This document shows, piece after piece, positions 28,101-38,200 of a DNA stretch of 64,000 nucleotides. The DNA is from Anarhynchus alexandrinus (lineage: Eukaryota > Chordata > Aves > Charadriiformes > Charadriidae), in assembly GCA_008711295.1 (NCBI GenBank), contig VUYV01000011.1, positions 4,827,849-4,891,848 on the forward strand. Direction: 5' to 3'. The translations under genes and the position numbers were made by a program. The notes beneath the pieces are model-generated. The model had not been told where the DNA came from, did not search any database, and saw nothing but the letters and a program-made list of their open reading frames with translations. Numbering within the stretch: the first letter of the stretch is position 1; each line of letters starts with the position of its first letter.

Positions 28101-31100
28101 GAATTTTCAGCCTAATTAGATTTTCTTAAACAGCTGGAAACACAATTTAGCAACCAATGAAGTTCAGAACAAAAGAGAAACTATCAGCTGCAGCACAGTT
28201 AAGTAAAAAGAGAACTCCAAAGGATTTGAGGCATGAAAGTATGCTACAATACACTGACAACCAGGCAACCGCCAAACTGACTCTAAGGGCCAAAGAATAG
28301 CAAATTAAAGCAGCGACGCTACTTAAGGACAAAGACTATGACTGCATTACTACAGGGTTTGCTTGCAGCGCTGCTTACAAAGGGCAGTGTCAGGCAGCTG
28401 TCATATAAAACCTTTCTTCAAGTTGCTTTCAACCTTGCCAGATGAACTACTAAAGCTGAAATTCCCCTTGCTACACACCTGCCTCAGGTTGGATTGTACT
28501 TTTTAAACATCAGTACAATTTCTTTTGGGTGCCCAGTTTGAAAACTTCTAGGACAATGTTTTCCAAAGCACTCAATCCCAACTCAATACTCTACAGAAAG
28601 CTACTGCAAAAAGCCGAGGACAAGTCTTACATACTCACAGCGCTCTACCTTACTAAGGACATAAACTACAGCACACAGGGATCCGTAGCTCAGGGATGGG
28701 ACTACACAACTTTCCACCCTTTGATCTGAACGTTGCAATGAGACCTCTGGTCTTTTGAGCCTGCCCTCACCTGTAACCCTACCCGTATCATTCCTAACAG
28801 TATTCCCTCATGGCCATACGCTGAAACCAAACTCCATGCTCCTGTTCCATGCTACCACAGCACAGATTGCCAAACAGAATCTGTAATTCACAATTCTGAC
28901 AAGATTCACAGGAATGAGAAATTAACAGGGATTACTTTGACACTGACTGTAGCTCCTGTCTTCGCCTCTTCTCTACATCTATTTGTAATTCGAAACAAGA
29001 TCTATTATTAAACCAGGTAGGTTTTGGAGCCTGCCCCCTCCCAGTAATTCTGTTGAGGAAGGGGGATTCCAGCACTTTCCCATTTTTTGCCAATCTAAGT
29101 ATATTAAGATATTCCTAATTATGGAAAAAAAATAAGATTGATCATTAAAGCATCATGCCTCATGCAAAGTAAAGCCAACACTAGGTGTTGTTTTGACATT
29201 TGAAATGTTTCGTTTTCAGGGTGATGAATTAAAAGGAAAAAAATGGAAATACAGCATGAAGTAGCACAACCAGTTTAGAAAAAGGAAGATGAATAAAGTT
29301 TCTCAGAGAGGAATCAGTCAAAGAGATAGAGGCAGACTTCTCTTGGAAATAATAGCTGTGATGTTTCAGTTCATTCTTTGGTCACAGCTTCACCATCTCT
29401 TCTGGGGATCTGTGCTCTTTCAGTCTGCTAGTCAGGTTCTGAATCACTAATTCAGTTTGAAGCCCAAGATGACTGATAGCTCATTTTACTTTGGAGATTA
29501 TGTATAACCGTACAGTCACACACACAGAGGCAAATATGCAAGTTCAGCACAACAGTAACTCTTTCAAAAGGACCTTCCTTGGAATACTTTCAAGAAGGAA
29601 ATGCAAATCCCCTACGTAGTTTCTTTCATGCTTCCACAAAACAAGCTGTATGAATATCATACACGTCTGATTATACATATATGTCAGACAGATACAGTTC
29701 ACATAATATGACTGCCTTGCAAAACCTCTGCGGCTCCATGCTGATACCCTGATAAATGTTATAGTGTGTACTGCTAAAAACTGTACTGTAGGCTGCCTTA
29801 ATAATCCAGAGGCCAGTGTAAATAAATTAAGCAGAGAGAAGGGATGTTTCTGTTATCCAGAAGAATACCTACCTCGTACTTTCTGTAGTTGACCAGCAAG
29901 GCAAGAAGGACAACAGCATCATAGCCATGTTCCCTGCGACTAAGTGGGCTGGACAGGATCTGGAATAAATAATCACACTGTTCTGTTCAGGCCTGCTTCA
30001 GGAAGCTGGCAGTGACTCTCAGACAGCGCGTGGCCATGAAACATATGTGTAAGAGCAAATTATGTCCTGACTGAAAGAAGACATTTAAGGTTGAGGGAAT
30101 GTCAGTGCTTCCAAGAAGTTCTGCACACAGAGAAGCTTATTTATCACAGAGAGGATGAACATATGTTTTCTGGGCATAAAGGGCAAATATATTTCTCAAC
30201 AGCACCGGACAGTATCTCAGTGCATCACCAACATTATCTGTGCAAGTTTTCTGGGTTTCTCCAAGCCCAGTTCTACTTCTAAAAAGTATAATTTATCAAG
30301 GAGCAGAAGAAAACCTCAATATATCTAGACTGCCTTTTGAAAAAAAAGTTCCTCTGATAAAGGAATTCTCTGTGAAATTAACCCAGAAATCTGTTCAGCT
30401 TCTGTCTATGCACAAATGTCTCAAGTGAAAATACTTTAAATACTCAGTAGTGACTAAAAACAGCAGACTAGAGTAAGGAGAAGACAGCATTAAAAAAAAT
30501 AATCTATGACTGAGCTATGAATGGAATCAACACACAGTGTCAGTCAGATATGCTGCACTGAAAAAGCTGAAAAGCAAATACATGACTGAAAGCTCTCAAT
30601 ATGGAAGAAGAGCCCCGGCAGTAGAAGGAAGAATCCTTACCTGTAAAATAGCTTCAAATATGCTGTTAATCATCACATACTCCAGGATGGTGTTCTGGCT
30701 AATGTTATCTGTCACCTGAGTACAAACACAAGTTTTAAAATCTGAGCCGAAGCTGTAGCTGCCTCTGGCACACACTGGGAACAGAGGAGTTCTACTACCA
30801 GATGGACACATTTATCCAGAATCTCACACTTAGTCAGCAAGCCAAAGTGTGACTAGCAGTAGAGCTAGACATGAAGTAAAAGAAATCTGTCCTGCCTCCC
30901 ACCCCTCTCTCTGACAAGAAGCATGACCCACATACTAAGAGCTCCCCCTTTCCTCTACAGATTGGTATTTTACACAGCTGCATGACAACAGCCATCAGAA
31001 GCTGAAGCAGACTGCTACACTGGAAGCAGAGAGTGAAAAAGAGGGGCCCGTATGCTCCACTGAGCACTTTTCCACCACGAACAGGGCAGTGAAGACCTTC

Positions 31101-34100
31101 CCAACACTCAGTTATCTCTTCTCACAACCAATATAGTTTGCAGTTGACCATCTCCAAGAGATGCCAAGTGGCCATTTGTTCCAACTTCCTCATTCTTCAC
31201 ATCCTCACCAGTCTTGTCTACTCCACACTTCCTGTCTTTCCTCAAGGCCTCTCTCCTCTGCTCTCTTTCCACCTATCTGAGACTTTGTAAATATCTTTTT
31301 CCCCTAAAAAAAATGTTAATCCAATTGACACTTCCTCCTGTGTCGCTCTCCTTTTGCTCCAGTTGGCACCTATCTCATGAGGCAAAACCAGTCTGCTAGG
31401 CTGTATTGCCATCATGGTTAGAGCAATGATGCATATTCTGGGCTGACCCTTGTTCCCATTCAAAATATCTTCCCCTCTCAAGCTTCACACTGCAGCATTC
31501 TGCTCAAGTTTTGAGACAGTTCCATCCCTCGAGATGTGGCTCATATAAGCCTTTAAATTATTATAGAGCTGGTATTCATTTACCGTCACCAAGCAGAGAA
31601 GTAGCTTCAGACACAAGCTTTTGAGGCTTTCAGAACCTTCTGCACAGAGAAGCGAGTCCAAGCTCTCCATCAGATTCTAAAGAAGAACAATCACATTATT
31701 TAAAAAGAATATTTAAAATTATTTGAAATGTTTGTTATAAAAAACTTTTTGGGACATTCAGATACAAGAGCATCAATATAATGCCTTGTTATTCCAGAAT
31801 CAATAACTGAGCCACAATCATGTTATTCCAGAATCAATAACTGAGACTTCAGGCATAACATCATGATCATCTTCCAAGAGTTTTTTCTAGATGTATGAGG
31901 GATTTTTTGTATACATATAACAATAGATTTTATTCACAAAGTAATTCTGAGCTCCACAAATATAATCTTCCTCTTTCTTTGCAAGACACTGCCCCTGTGA
32001 CATGGCTGCTGTGCAGACTGTTTCTCTACATTGCCAGGGCCTCACCTTCATACATAGCTCTGCTTTATCAAAACCCACAAGCATGTTGATGATGTCAAAC
32101 CCAGAAGTGGATTTGTTCTTCTGATGGACACCCCGAATCAATGCACACAAAGTCTGCAAAGGGAAAAATCAGAGGGTAAGGTGTAAGGCAACACATACAA
32201 CTCAATAGCAAAACCCACCCTAAAACCCTCTCCTAGCACTGGCAAAGCACAGATATTTAAACGAATACCACCAGCCTGGAAGCCATACATTTTGTCTGAT
32301 CTCTCCTCCACCTCTGTTGTTTCTAAGAAGGATCTTGGACGCTGAGAACTCAAAAAAAATAGAGAATATATTTGTCCATATTTTTCCTGTTTGTTCACCC
32401 CTTCATTTTATAGGAGTCTGAAGAAAGGCAATCTTACTGCTTCTTCTGTACAGACACAGTTTGTACCAGACAGGATGTCAACCTCTGGAAAACAGCTAAG
32501 TGTGGCTTTAAAGCCAAAAATATTTGATCAGGAAACCGCAAGGCAGAACCAGTGTCCAGTACATGGATAGACACACCTTAGAGCTCTCCAGATTAATTTC
32601 TCATTTCAAGCAAGCCAAATACACATCCATACAACACAGTTTATCATATTATGCCTGTCCATGCAGATGCTTTTACTATAGAGAGCACAAATTCCTGTTT
32701 CGTTACCACACTGCTATACTAAATCTGACCAATAAACCGCCTCTTTGTCAAAAAGAAAAAAAAAAAAAAGAGGAAAAAATATCTCCAAGGTTATTAGGCA
32801 GCTTAAGTTTTCCTACCTACCTCAGGGGCTCTAAGAACCTTCCCACTAAACACAACCTTCTTCACATTTTTTGTTGCGGGCACCGGATTACTGATTCATA
32901 CTGAGTTCTTGGAGATCACTGCACACTATGCTTCCAGCAGACACTCTGGAAAATTTATGGACAGCAAATGTCTCATTTGCCCCAACAGAGGGAAATGTCT
33001 GTGTTGACTTTCGTCACCAGGCACCTTTCAGGTCTGTGAAGAGGGGAATGAGCAGGATGATAACTACTGCAGTTTTAGAATCCAGCTTAAATTCACCTGT
33101 GAGAAGTAATTAGTTTCAGAAGATGTAAAGCTGGAGACAAGCAGAGCTCAAGGTATCAGCAGACCTCTAAAACCATACAGAAGCAAAAGGGTAAGGTAGA
33201 CATCCTTTTTTTTTTTTGTTACTGTCAGAGACAGGACACTGGGCTAAACAAACCTTTGGTCACCATGGTCATTCTCAAGAAAAGACTGCTTAAATAAGTT
33301 TTGGCTTCAGGATCACTTTCCACATGAGCACAGTCTGATTAAGGGAACGCTTTTCCAGCTCAAGCTCAGGATGTCTCCCCAATTTCTATTTACACTCACA
33401 CAGCAGATTCTAGATTTGGGCCCTGGCGTAACTTTTGCCAAAAGCCTGAATACGAGTTTGTGAATTCAGGGCTGGGCTAGACTGTCTATGTAGCTATAAC
33501 CACACTATTTAATAGCATCCTTTCAAACTAATTAAAAAAAAAAAGAAAACAATGCAAGATTGTGTGTCATCAGAGGGGTAAAACTTCTCAGGTTTACTTT
33601 CGCAGCTTACTGCCTGTCCAATGTCTTACAGGTGACTTTTCCAAACATGAAATTCATATACTGTATTCCTACAGCTGAGAGAAGCTGGGACAAATACATT
33701 CACCAAACTGTAAGAATCAGCCTGTGAACTAATAACATCAAATATCAAGACTGAAAAGGGCAGTTTCCTGCAGAAGACATGGGATAGCACAGCTTTCGTA
33801 AGGAACAACCTGCAGGAAAGCGTTTATTAATTCTGGGTGACAATTCTTCACAGTTTCCAATTAGAAAGTGTCCAGCAGGGACAATCTCCTGTATAAATTT
33901 CACACTAACTTCTCCAGAGCTTTATTTCATTTTTGACCCACATGGAAATTCAAAAAGGAGGCCGAAATGGAGGAGAACTTCCAGAAGAAAGTAGAAGAGA
34001 AAGCTACACAGAATCCTCTTGAGCCTCCAAACTGACAGCCTGCAGTGTGAACAAGCCCCTCTTGTCCCTCTGTTGCCATCCGCTTCATCCTGCATCACCA

Positions 34101-35208
34101 GATCCTCTTGAATTCTGAAACAAGCTATTGTTCTTCAAAGACTGAAGAGACTATAAATGTTTGTAACCTCCACAGAAAATAAGTAGCAACTTCTTTGTAG
34201 ACACCACTTCTCCTCAGAGCTAAAGAAATGAGCACAAGATGTTTGATACCAGCAGCAAACATATTGCCTCATCAGAAGCAGAAGAGAACATTCCCTGTCT
34301 CTCGATGTGGTACCTGTAGTGCATTGACCACTCTGATTGGGTGCTCCTCACCCAGTGCCTGGATGCAATGCTGGAACAAGCAGTTGATGTTATCTTTTAT
34401 CTTCATTAACTCTTCCCCATCCAGCGCCTCCAGCTTGCCTTCTAGATACTCCAAGTTGACCTGTCAGGTTAAGAAGTAGTTCATGCATGTTATACAACCA
34501 CTGACACCTTAGAAAAGCAAGTCCTTGCACTGACAGTCTGCCACTTCATAGGCAGAACAGAAGCAGCAAGTCAGAGGATGTTTAACTCCTGTTACCTTCA
34601 TGAGAAACAGCTCCTCCCAAAACCTAGGGTTGCGTTTACTGGGGTCCTCTGTCTGAAAGGAAAAGGAACGGCCATGAGAGCAAACAATAAGAAATCAATC
34701 ATGCAGAATTTAAACAAAAAAATTATCCTGAGTAGCTCAGAGTCAGCATCATCACACTGGATGACCATATGGTCTCACAGTATAGAATTCTGTCTACACA
34801 GATTCCCAGAAACTGAAGGACAAACAGAAGCAGCTCTCAATTTGGACGCCTCTGTATATTTTCTGGATTTTTTAAGAAATGCTTGAAAAGCTGTGACTTC
34901 CCATAGATCACAAATGGTCCGGGTAGACAACGGGACATGGTGACATTAAGGAAGAGAGCAGAGTACAGAGCTCTGCATGACAGAGGAGAGCCTGAAGCAT
35001 GTGCCTACACTGTGCAGTCCTTACCTCAGGAAAAGAATCCACCATGCAGAGTACACCGTGGGTGTTAACACAACACTTTAGAAAGAAGAGATGCTCAAGT
35101 CCTTACCGTGAAAATCTCATCATACATCAACACAACTTTCTCCTTCAACGGCTTCTTGGAGGCTGAAGATTTCCGGAGCAGCCCACCCTTCTTCTCTGTT
35201 TGGGCCAT
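1093..35208 (-). CDS. ARMH3: ARMH3 (C10orf76), armadillo-like helical domain protein 3; 3' part outside window
   Basis: ARMH3 is a cytosolic, Golgi-associated helical-repeat protein that binds the phosphatidylinositol 4-kinase PI4KB and supports Golgi PI4P levels. Nineteen minus-strand coding exons (2-20, listed separately) splice into one frame of 498 complete codons. I recognise the human protein (about 689 residues) along the whole length, for example [18 protein letters not shown] at the start, [19 protein letters not shown] near residues 76-94 and [15 protein letters not shown] at 411-425. The fold is mostly amphipathic helices, broken by a Thr/Pro/Ser-rich linker at about 325-349 that may be disordered. 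The last roughly 190 residues lie beyond the left edge. The start is the first ATG of exon 2, 10 nt after its acceptor, and matches the human start. Exon 1 is non-coding and shares a CpG island with HPS6. Identity is very secure; the transcript ends are inferred. Confidence 0.97.
4083..4143 (-). CDS. ARMH3: ARMH3 exon 19
   Basis: Completes Asp449 and codes 450-468, [19 protein letters not shown], then two bases of Val469; acceptor TGTCAG, donor ATGT|GTAAGT. A GT two bases earlier exists but breaks the frame to exon 20. Confidence 0.94.
5466..5535 (-). CDS. ARMH3: ARMH3 exon 18
   Basis: Residues 426-448, [20 protein letters not shown] to AVL, plus one base of Asp449; acceptor TTTGAAG, donor CTTG|GTAAGT. 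Carries the basic RHRKK patch. Confidence 0.96.
6636..6701 (-). CDS. ARMH3: ARMH3 exon 17
   Basis: Residues 404-425, [20 protein letters not shown] then RM, acceptor CCATAG, donor ATG|GTGAGT, phase 0. I see no difference from the human sequence I remember. Confidence 0.97.
8079..8137 (-). CDS. ARMH3: ARMH3 exon 16
   Basis: Completes Asp384 and codes 385-403, [19 protein letters not shown], acceptor TTGCAG, donor GAG|GTAGGT, phase 0. Confidence 0.96.
8917..9032 (-). repeat. Degenerate CR1 LINE 3' fragment, antisense to the plus strand
   Basis: Plus-strand text reads like the reverse complement of the CR1 3' region: a run like ATAGAGTTATAGAG, then GGATGGAAGAAACCTCTGGT, CCAATCC, CTCAAAGCAGGGTCAGCTA and a CATTGTCCAATC block. 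The copy is old, with many substitutions and no ORF. Confidence 0.75.
10620..11068 (+). repeat. Degenerate CR1 LINE 3' fragment, sense
   Basis: The stretch holds the familiar CR1 string TTTTTCACAGTAAGGGTAGT followed by TAAACACTGGAATGG near 10880-10910, and ends with an ACTAGACATTTTCATGAAG then TCCCTTTTGGTCCTAAT block typical of the last 50 bases of CR1. Frameshifts and substitutions throughout indicate an ancient insertion in intron 15. Confidence 0.75.
11966..12067 (-). CDS. ARMH3: ARMH3 exon 15
   Basis: Completes Val350 and codes 351-383, [18 protein letters not shown] to VMQDTK, then one base of Asp384; acceptor TTTCAG, donor AAAAG|GTAAAT. Helical repeats resume after the linker. Confidence 0.96.
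13085..14130 (+). repeat. About 1 kb decayed CR1 LINE copy, sense
   Basis: A long fossil including the C-terminal reverse-transcriptase region: AAAGCATTTAATACAGTTCT resembles the CR1 text for the KAFDTV motif near 13170, GGTGCTGGTGAGACCTTGTC marks the downstream segment near 13710, and the copy closes with ATTCTATGATGATGTG near 14050 and CTTTTCCAGCTCT near 14110. All frames are broken. It sits in ARMH3 intron 14. Confidence 0.75.
16874..16967 (-). CDS. ARMH3: ARMH3 exon 14, Thr/Pro-rich linker
   Basis: Residues 319-349, [10 protein letters not shown] to TTPPSSD, plus one base of Val350; acceptor ATTAG, donor GATG|GTAAGA. Repeated TSP, TTP and VTP tripeptides mark a flexible linker and possible proline-directed phosphorylation sites. 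Confidence 0.95.
19657..19732 (-). CDS. ARMH3: ARMH3 exon 13
   Basis: Completes Gln293 and codes residues 294-318, [17 protein letters not shown] to ITVLAQ, acceptor CCACAG, donor CAA|GTGAGT, phase 0. Confidence 0.96.
20190..20300. repeat. T/G-rich low-complexity tract
   Basis: Over 100 bases made almost only of T and G, with TTTG tetranucleotides and a short TTG run. It generates spurious Leu/Val/Gly ORFs on the plus strand and Pro/Thr/Lys ORFs on the minus strand. Confidence 0.85.
20518..20564 (-). CDS. ARMH3: ARMH3 exon 12
   Basis: Residues 278-292 ([15 protein letters not shown]) and two bases of Gln293, acceptor CATAG, donor CCA|GTAAGT, phase 2. The human exon has an identical core. 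Confidence 0.95.
21614..21674 (-). CDS. ARMH3: ARMH3 exon 11
   Basis: Completes Arg257 and codes residues 258-277, [20 protein letters not shown], acceptor GTTCAG, donor ATG|GTAAGC. It holds a charged KDKEEE patch, probably a surface loop. Confidence 0.96.
23207..23250 (-). CDS. ARMH3: ARMH3 exon 10
   Basis: Residues 243-256 ([14 protein letters not shown]) plus two bases of Arg257, acceptor TTTCAG, donor ACAG|GTAAAA. It ends in phase 2 and joins exon 11 in frame. Confidence 0.95.
24287..24343 (-). CDS. ARMH3: ARMH3 exon 9
   Basis: Residues 224-242, [19 protein letters not shown], acceptor GAGCAG, donor AAT|GTGAGT, phase 0. It lies 5.5 kb from exon 8, one of the longer introns of the gene in this window. 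Confidence 0.96.
24344..29872 (-). other. ARMH3 intron 8
   Basis: 5.5 kb with no exon. A slightly GC-richer part (25.6-26.3 kb) has ORFs up to about 130 codons but no recognisable protein or splice structure. AT-rich tract near 25540. Confidence 0.6.
29873..29959 (-). CDS. ARMH3: ARMH3 exon 8
   Basis: Residues 195-223, [20 protein letters not shown] to VNYRKYE, acceptor TTCCAG, donor GAG|GTAGGT, phase 0. Confidence 0.96.
30641..30715 (-). CDS. ARMH3: ARMH3 exon 7
   Basis: Residues 170-194, [18 protein letters not shown] then IFEAILQ, acceptor CTCAG, donor CAG|GTAAGG, phase 0. Confidence 0.96.
31584..31676 (-). CDS. ARMH3: ARMH3 exon 6
   Basis: Residues 139-169, [19 protein letters not shown] onward to LLLCLVT, acceptor TTTAG, donor ACG|GTAAAT, phase 0. 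Leucine-rich helical repeat content. Confidence 0.96.
31787..31845. repeat. 34-bp tandem duplication
   Basis: TGTTATTCCAGAATCAATAA followed by CTGAG occurs at 31787-31811 and again at 31821-31845 with no mismatch, offset 34 bases. It is a recent-looking local duplication in ARMH3 intron 5. Confidence 0.9.
32046..32153 (-). CDS. ARMH3: ARMH3 exon 5
   Basis: Residues 103-138, [10 protein letters not shown] to DKAELCMK, acceptor TTGCAG, donor AAG|GTGAGG, phase 0. The sequence [20 protein letters not shown] is a strong ARMH3 identifier. Confidence 0.97.
32154..34313 (-). other. ARMH3 intron 4
   Basis: 2.2 kb of intron with poly(A)/(T) runs near 32755, 33210 and 33535. Nothing else seen. Confidence 0.6.
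34314..34460 (-). CDS. ARMH3: ARMH3 exon 4
   Basis: Residues 54-102, from [10 protein letters not shown] to RVVNALQ, acceptor GACAG, donor CAG|GTACC, phase 0. It is the longest ARMH3 coding exon here and holds the first clear pair of armadillo-type helices. Confidence 0.96.
34596..34652 (-). CDS. ARMH3: ARMH3 exon 3
   Basis: Residues 35-53, [19 protein letters not shown], flanked by TTTCAG and AAG|GTAAC, phase 0 at both ends. The human protein has the same block with a Cys-Ser in place of Arg-Asn. Confidence 0.96.
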
Positions 35209-35218
35209 GGTGTATACC
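35107..35218 (-). CDS. ARMH3: ARMH3 exon 2, start codon
   Basis: Acceptor TTCAG|GGTATA, then ten UTR bases and the ATG at 35208. Codes residues 1-34 ([10 protein letters not shown] to MYDEIFT), donor ACG|GTAAGG, phase 0. The lysine-rich N terminus is close to identical to human. Confidence 0.96.
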
Positions 35219-38200
35219 CTGAATGTAAGAAGAGACAGAAAACGCTAAGGGAACTTGAACTTTTCTTCAAGGCATATCTGGCCTGCCTCAACCATGAAAG
35301 ACTCTTTCACTGCACTGAAATACTAATAGTCTCTCACAAGCTGAAAGCAGGGGCTTTAATAACTATACCAGATAAAAAAAATCAGATCAAAGGTCCTATC
35401 TAGTCCGATATCCCATTTCAAAGAAAGATGCAAAAGTCCAGGCACAGGCATATAGAGAATAAGCTCCTTATGGATAAGTTTTCTTAATTCTTCCCTGCTA
35501 GAAACTGTCTCATGATCCAGACCAATGCAGTTAACATCTAGAAAAGTATGTATTTTTTAATCTTATTGCATGAACTGTGATACTTGTTATCAAATGGATA
35601 CCCAGTCCTTTTTGACGCTGGTCAAGCCTCAAGGACATCTTGTGACAAAACGCTTCTGAAAATGTTTGAAAAAGTCTTCTCTTATCTGTTTAATTAGCTG
35701 CCTTCCAAAGCACTTCAAATTCCGCTTTTGCACTCTGAGGTGACGTCCAACACTAGGAAACATTTGGCTGCAAAGCCTCCCCAAAGCACTGCTGCCACCC
35801 TCGCTCATCCCTACCTCTGCACCTTGGCATCCCTCAGCTGTGCCAGCTGCTCTGCAAATCAAGCCAGAAAAGAACCCCAGTCTGAAAAGCATCACATGTG
35901 GTTCAGTTTTGGGAGGAGGATGAAAGAAAACAGGGGAGCAGCTTTGCAGGGATTTTTTAATTTTTTTTTTAACCAGATGAATTTCCTGATCTATTTGACA
36001 GCAAAGCGTTTTCTAGAAACACAAACAAGTTTTACTATAATTAATTGGTTTCTCATGCTTACCGGTTATCCTATTAAGAAAAAAAAGGAAGTATCATTAT
36101 TACAACATGAGCTGTTACAAAAAGTAACAGCCGTAGCTATAGTCCTGAACCTTCTGTGACAGTCAACCCATTCCAGGGGCTGAGAGTCAGAACGCATGAC
36201 TTGCCATGTACTCTCAACCTCATGTCTGATGCTACAAAGCACATCACCACTCCAACCTTGCAAATATGTATTTATCTGCAATCACAGATTTTTCTGGCAA
36301 GAATCACAGCTTTGGCGCTCTTCTAACCTCCTCTATCACCACAGCACTCTCAGAGGTACTTCGTAGAAAGGGAATGCCATCCCTAAGCTTCCAACCTTTC
36401 TCCCATACCTCCAAAGGTAATTACACACACGGCAGCAGCACACCTCAGGCAGAGGCTTGACTTAAGTCACGCTCCAGAAACACATGGGCAGGCTCTTGTG
36501 GCAGCTGCACTCAGCCATGGTAAATTATGCACAGAGAGGTAAGTTCACTGCAGTCAGCATCTCAGACCCCAGAGCTTTCTGAGCTGGCAGCCACAGACAC
36601 AGCTTTGGATTTAGCCTCCACCTCAGGCTGCCTGAACCCCTTCCACAGCCACAGCACGTTTAGATCCATCTTTCCCTCAAAGAATAGGTTCCAGCAACTA
36701 CTGAATGCCAGTTCCAGATCTCTTCTACATTCTTTCCACCGCAGACAGCTTTTGATTGTCTTAGACTACACCTATGTTCTCAACTAGGACTCTCAGGCTC
36801 CCAGAGGAGGTTATTCAGACATCCATCCCTTGAGCCATAAATCTCAGTTCCAAACAGCAGAAAAACATCTTTGAGGCTGGAGAAACACTGCTGCTGCAGA
36901 AGACCCTACTCCAGGTGTGAAAGGCAGATTTGCCTGGGTGGGAAAGCAGAGGGTAGGACAGAGAGCAGCAGATTCTCACACCTGATAAGCTGAGATTTAT
37001 ATAAAAATGGGGAGAGGTGTTCTCTCTTCCCACTAGGGAGGGAATATGCACAGCCTGCTGGTTACGGGCTGATGTGCGTGCCGGGGTGAGAATGGAAACA
37101 GGCCCAAGCTTAGCAACTACTGCATCTCAACCTCCTGTAAATTATTCCTGTAGCCTAGTAGGTCTATATATCCAATTAAGACAGAAAAAGGTTTCAGTCT
37201 AACAAACGAAAAAGAAAACATTATTCCATCATCTTGATAGCTTCTCTTTTACAGACTTTGCATTATTTTTAAACTGTCATGGGAAATAAGACATTATTCT
37301 AATTAGAAACATAATTGGAAACAGAGAGAAATCTATTAAAAACCAAATCAAGAACGATGTCACTTTTAGCCTAGCAATACAAATCTTAACCAAGATTGCA
37401 CAAAACAATTTCCCAACTAGAATTGTAAGTTTCTGAACCTAAAGCAGCCGCCAGTCCCAGCATACAAACACATCCATCAGTGTGCTTCTAATTGAATTAC
37501 GGCTAATGAATCCCAATGTCAAAACTAATAAACCAACTCTCAGTGCTTCTAGGTCAGCATTCTCACATCAAATGTGTACGTGAATGGGAGAGGATCAATA
37601 TGCTCTGCTTAGTCCCTGAACTTGGAAAGCTGCATTTTAGCACTTTTCCTGCATTTCCAGAAAGACAGAAAAATCTAGATCCCACAAGACACAAAGGCTT
37701 GATGTGGGGCGAGCATCAGAGACCGCATGATCATGTGAAAATTCTAGTCTCTGTCAAAATGGGATTTGGGATTCATATTCTCTCAACCAAAGCTGAACAG
37801 AGCACATACAAAGAAGACTGCTAGGGGCAAGGATTAAATAATGTTCTTGTTTATAATTTGTTATTCTACAAATGAGCATATGGAGGAGCAAGGGGAGAAA
37901 AGTAAAAGTCGCCTTTCATGCCAACGCTTCATTAGGCTGTGCTTGTTTCATGACCTATGATGTACAAATGGCTTTTTCTTTTCACTTTATGCAATTACAT
38001 TTTCTAGATGTCATAAAGACAAAAATAGGAAACTGCAGTTTGCTAATGGGGATCTTCTAGGCAGCTGCAGAAAACAACAGTTAAAGGCACAAAACATTTA
38101 TAAATAAGTTGTAGAGATGTCAAATTATCAGGACGTGGTGACTGCTTAGGAAAACAACGACACTGAATAAAGTTAACAATTATCCTTTAAACACATCACA

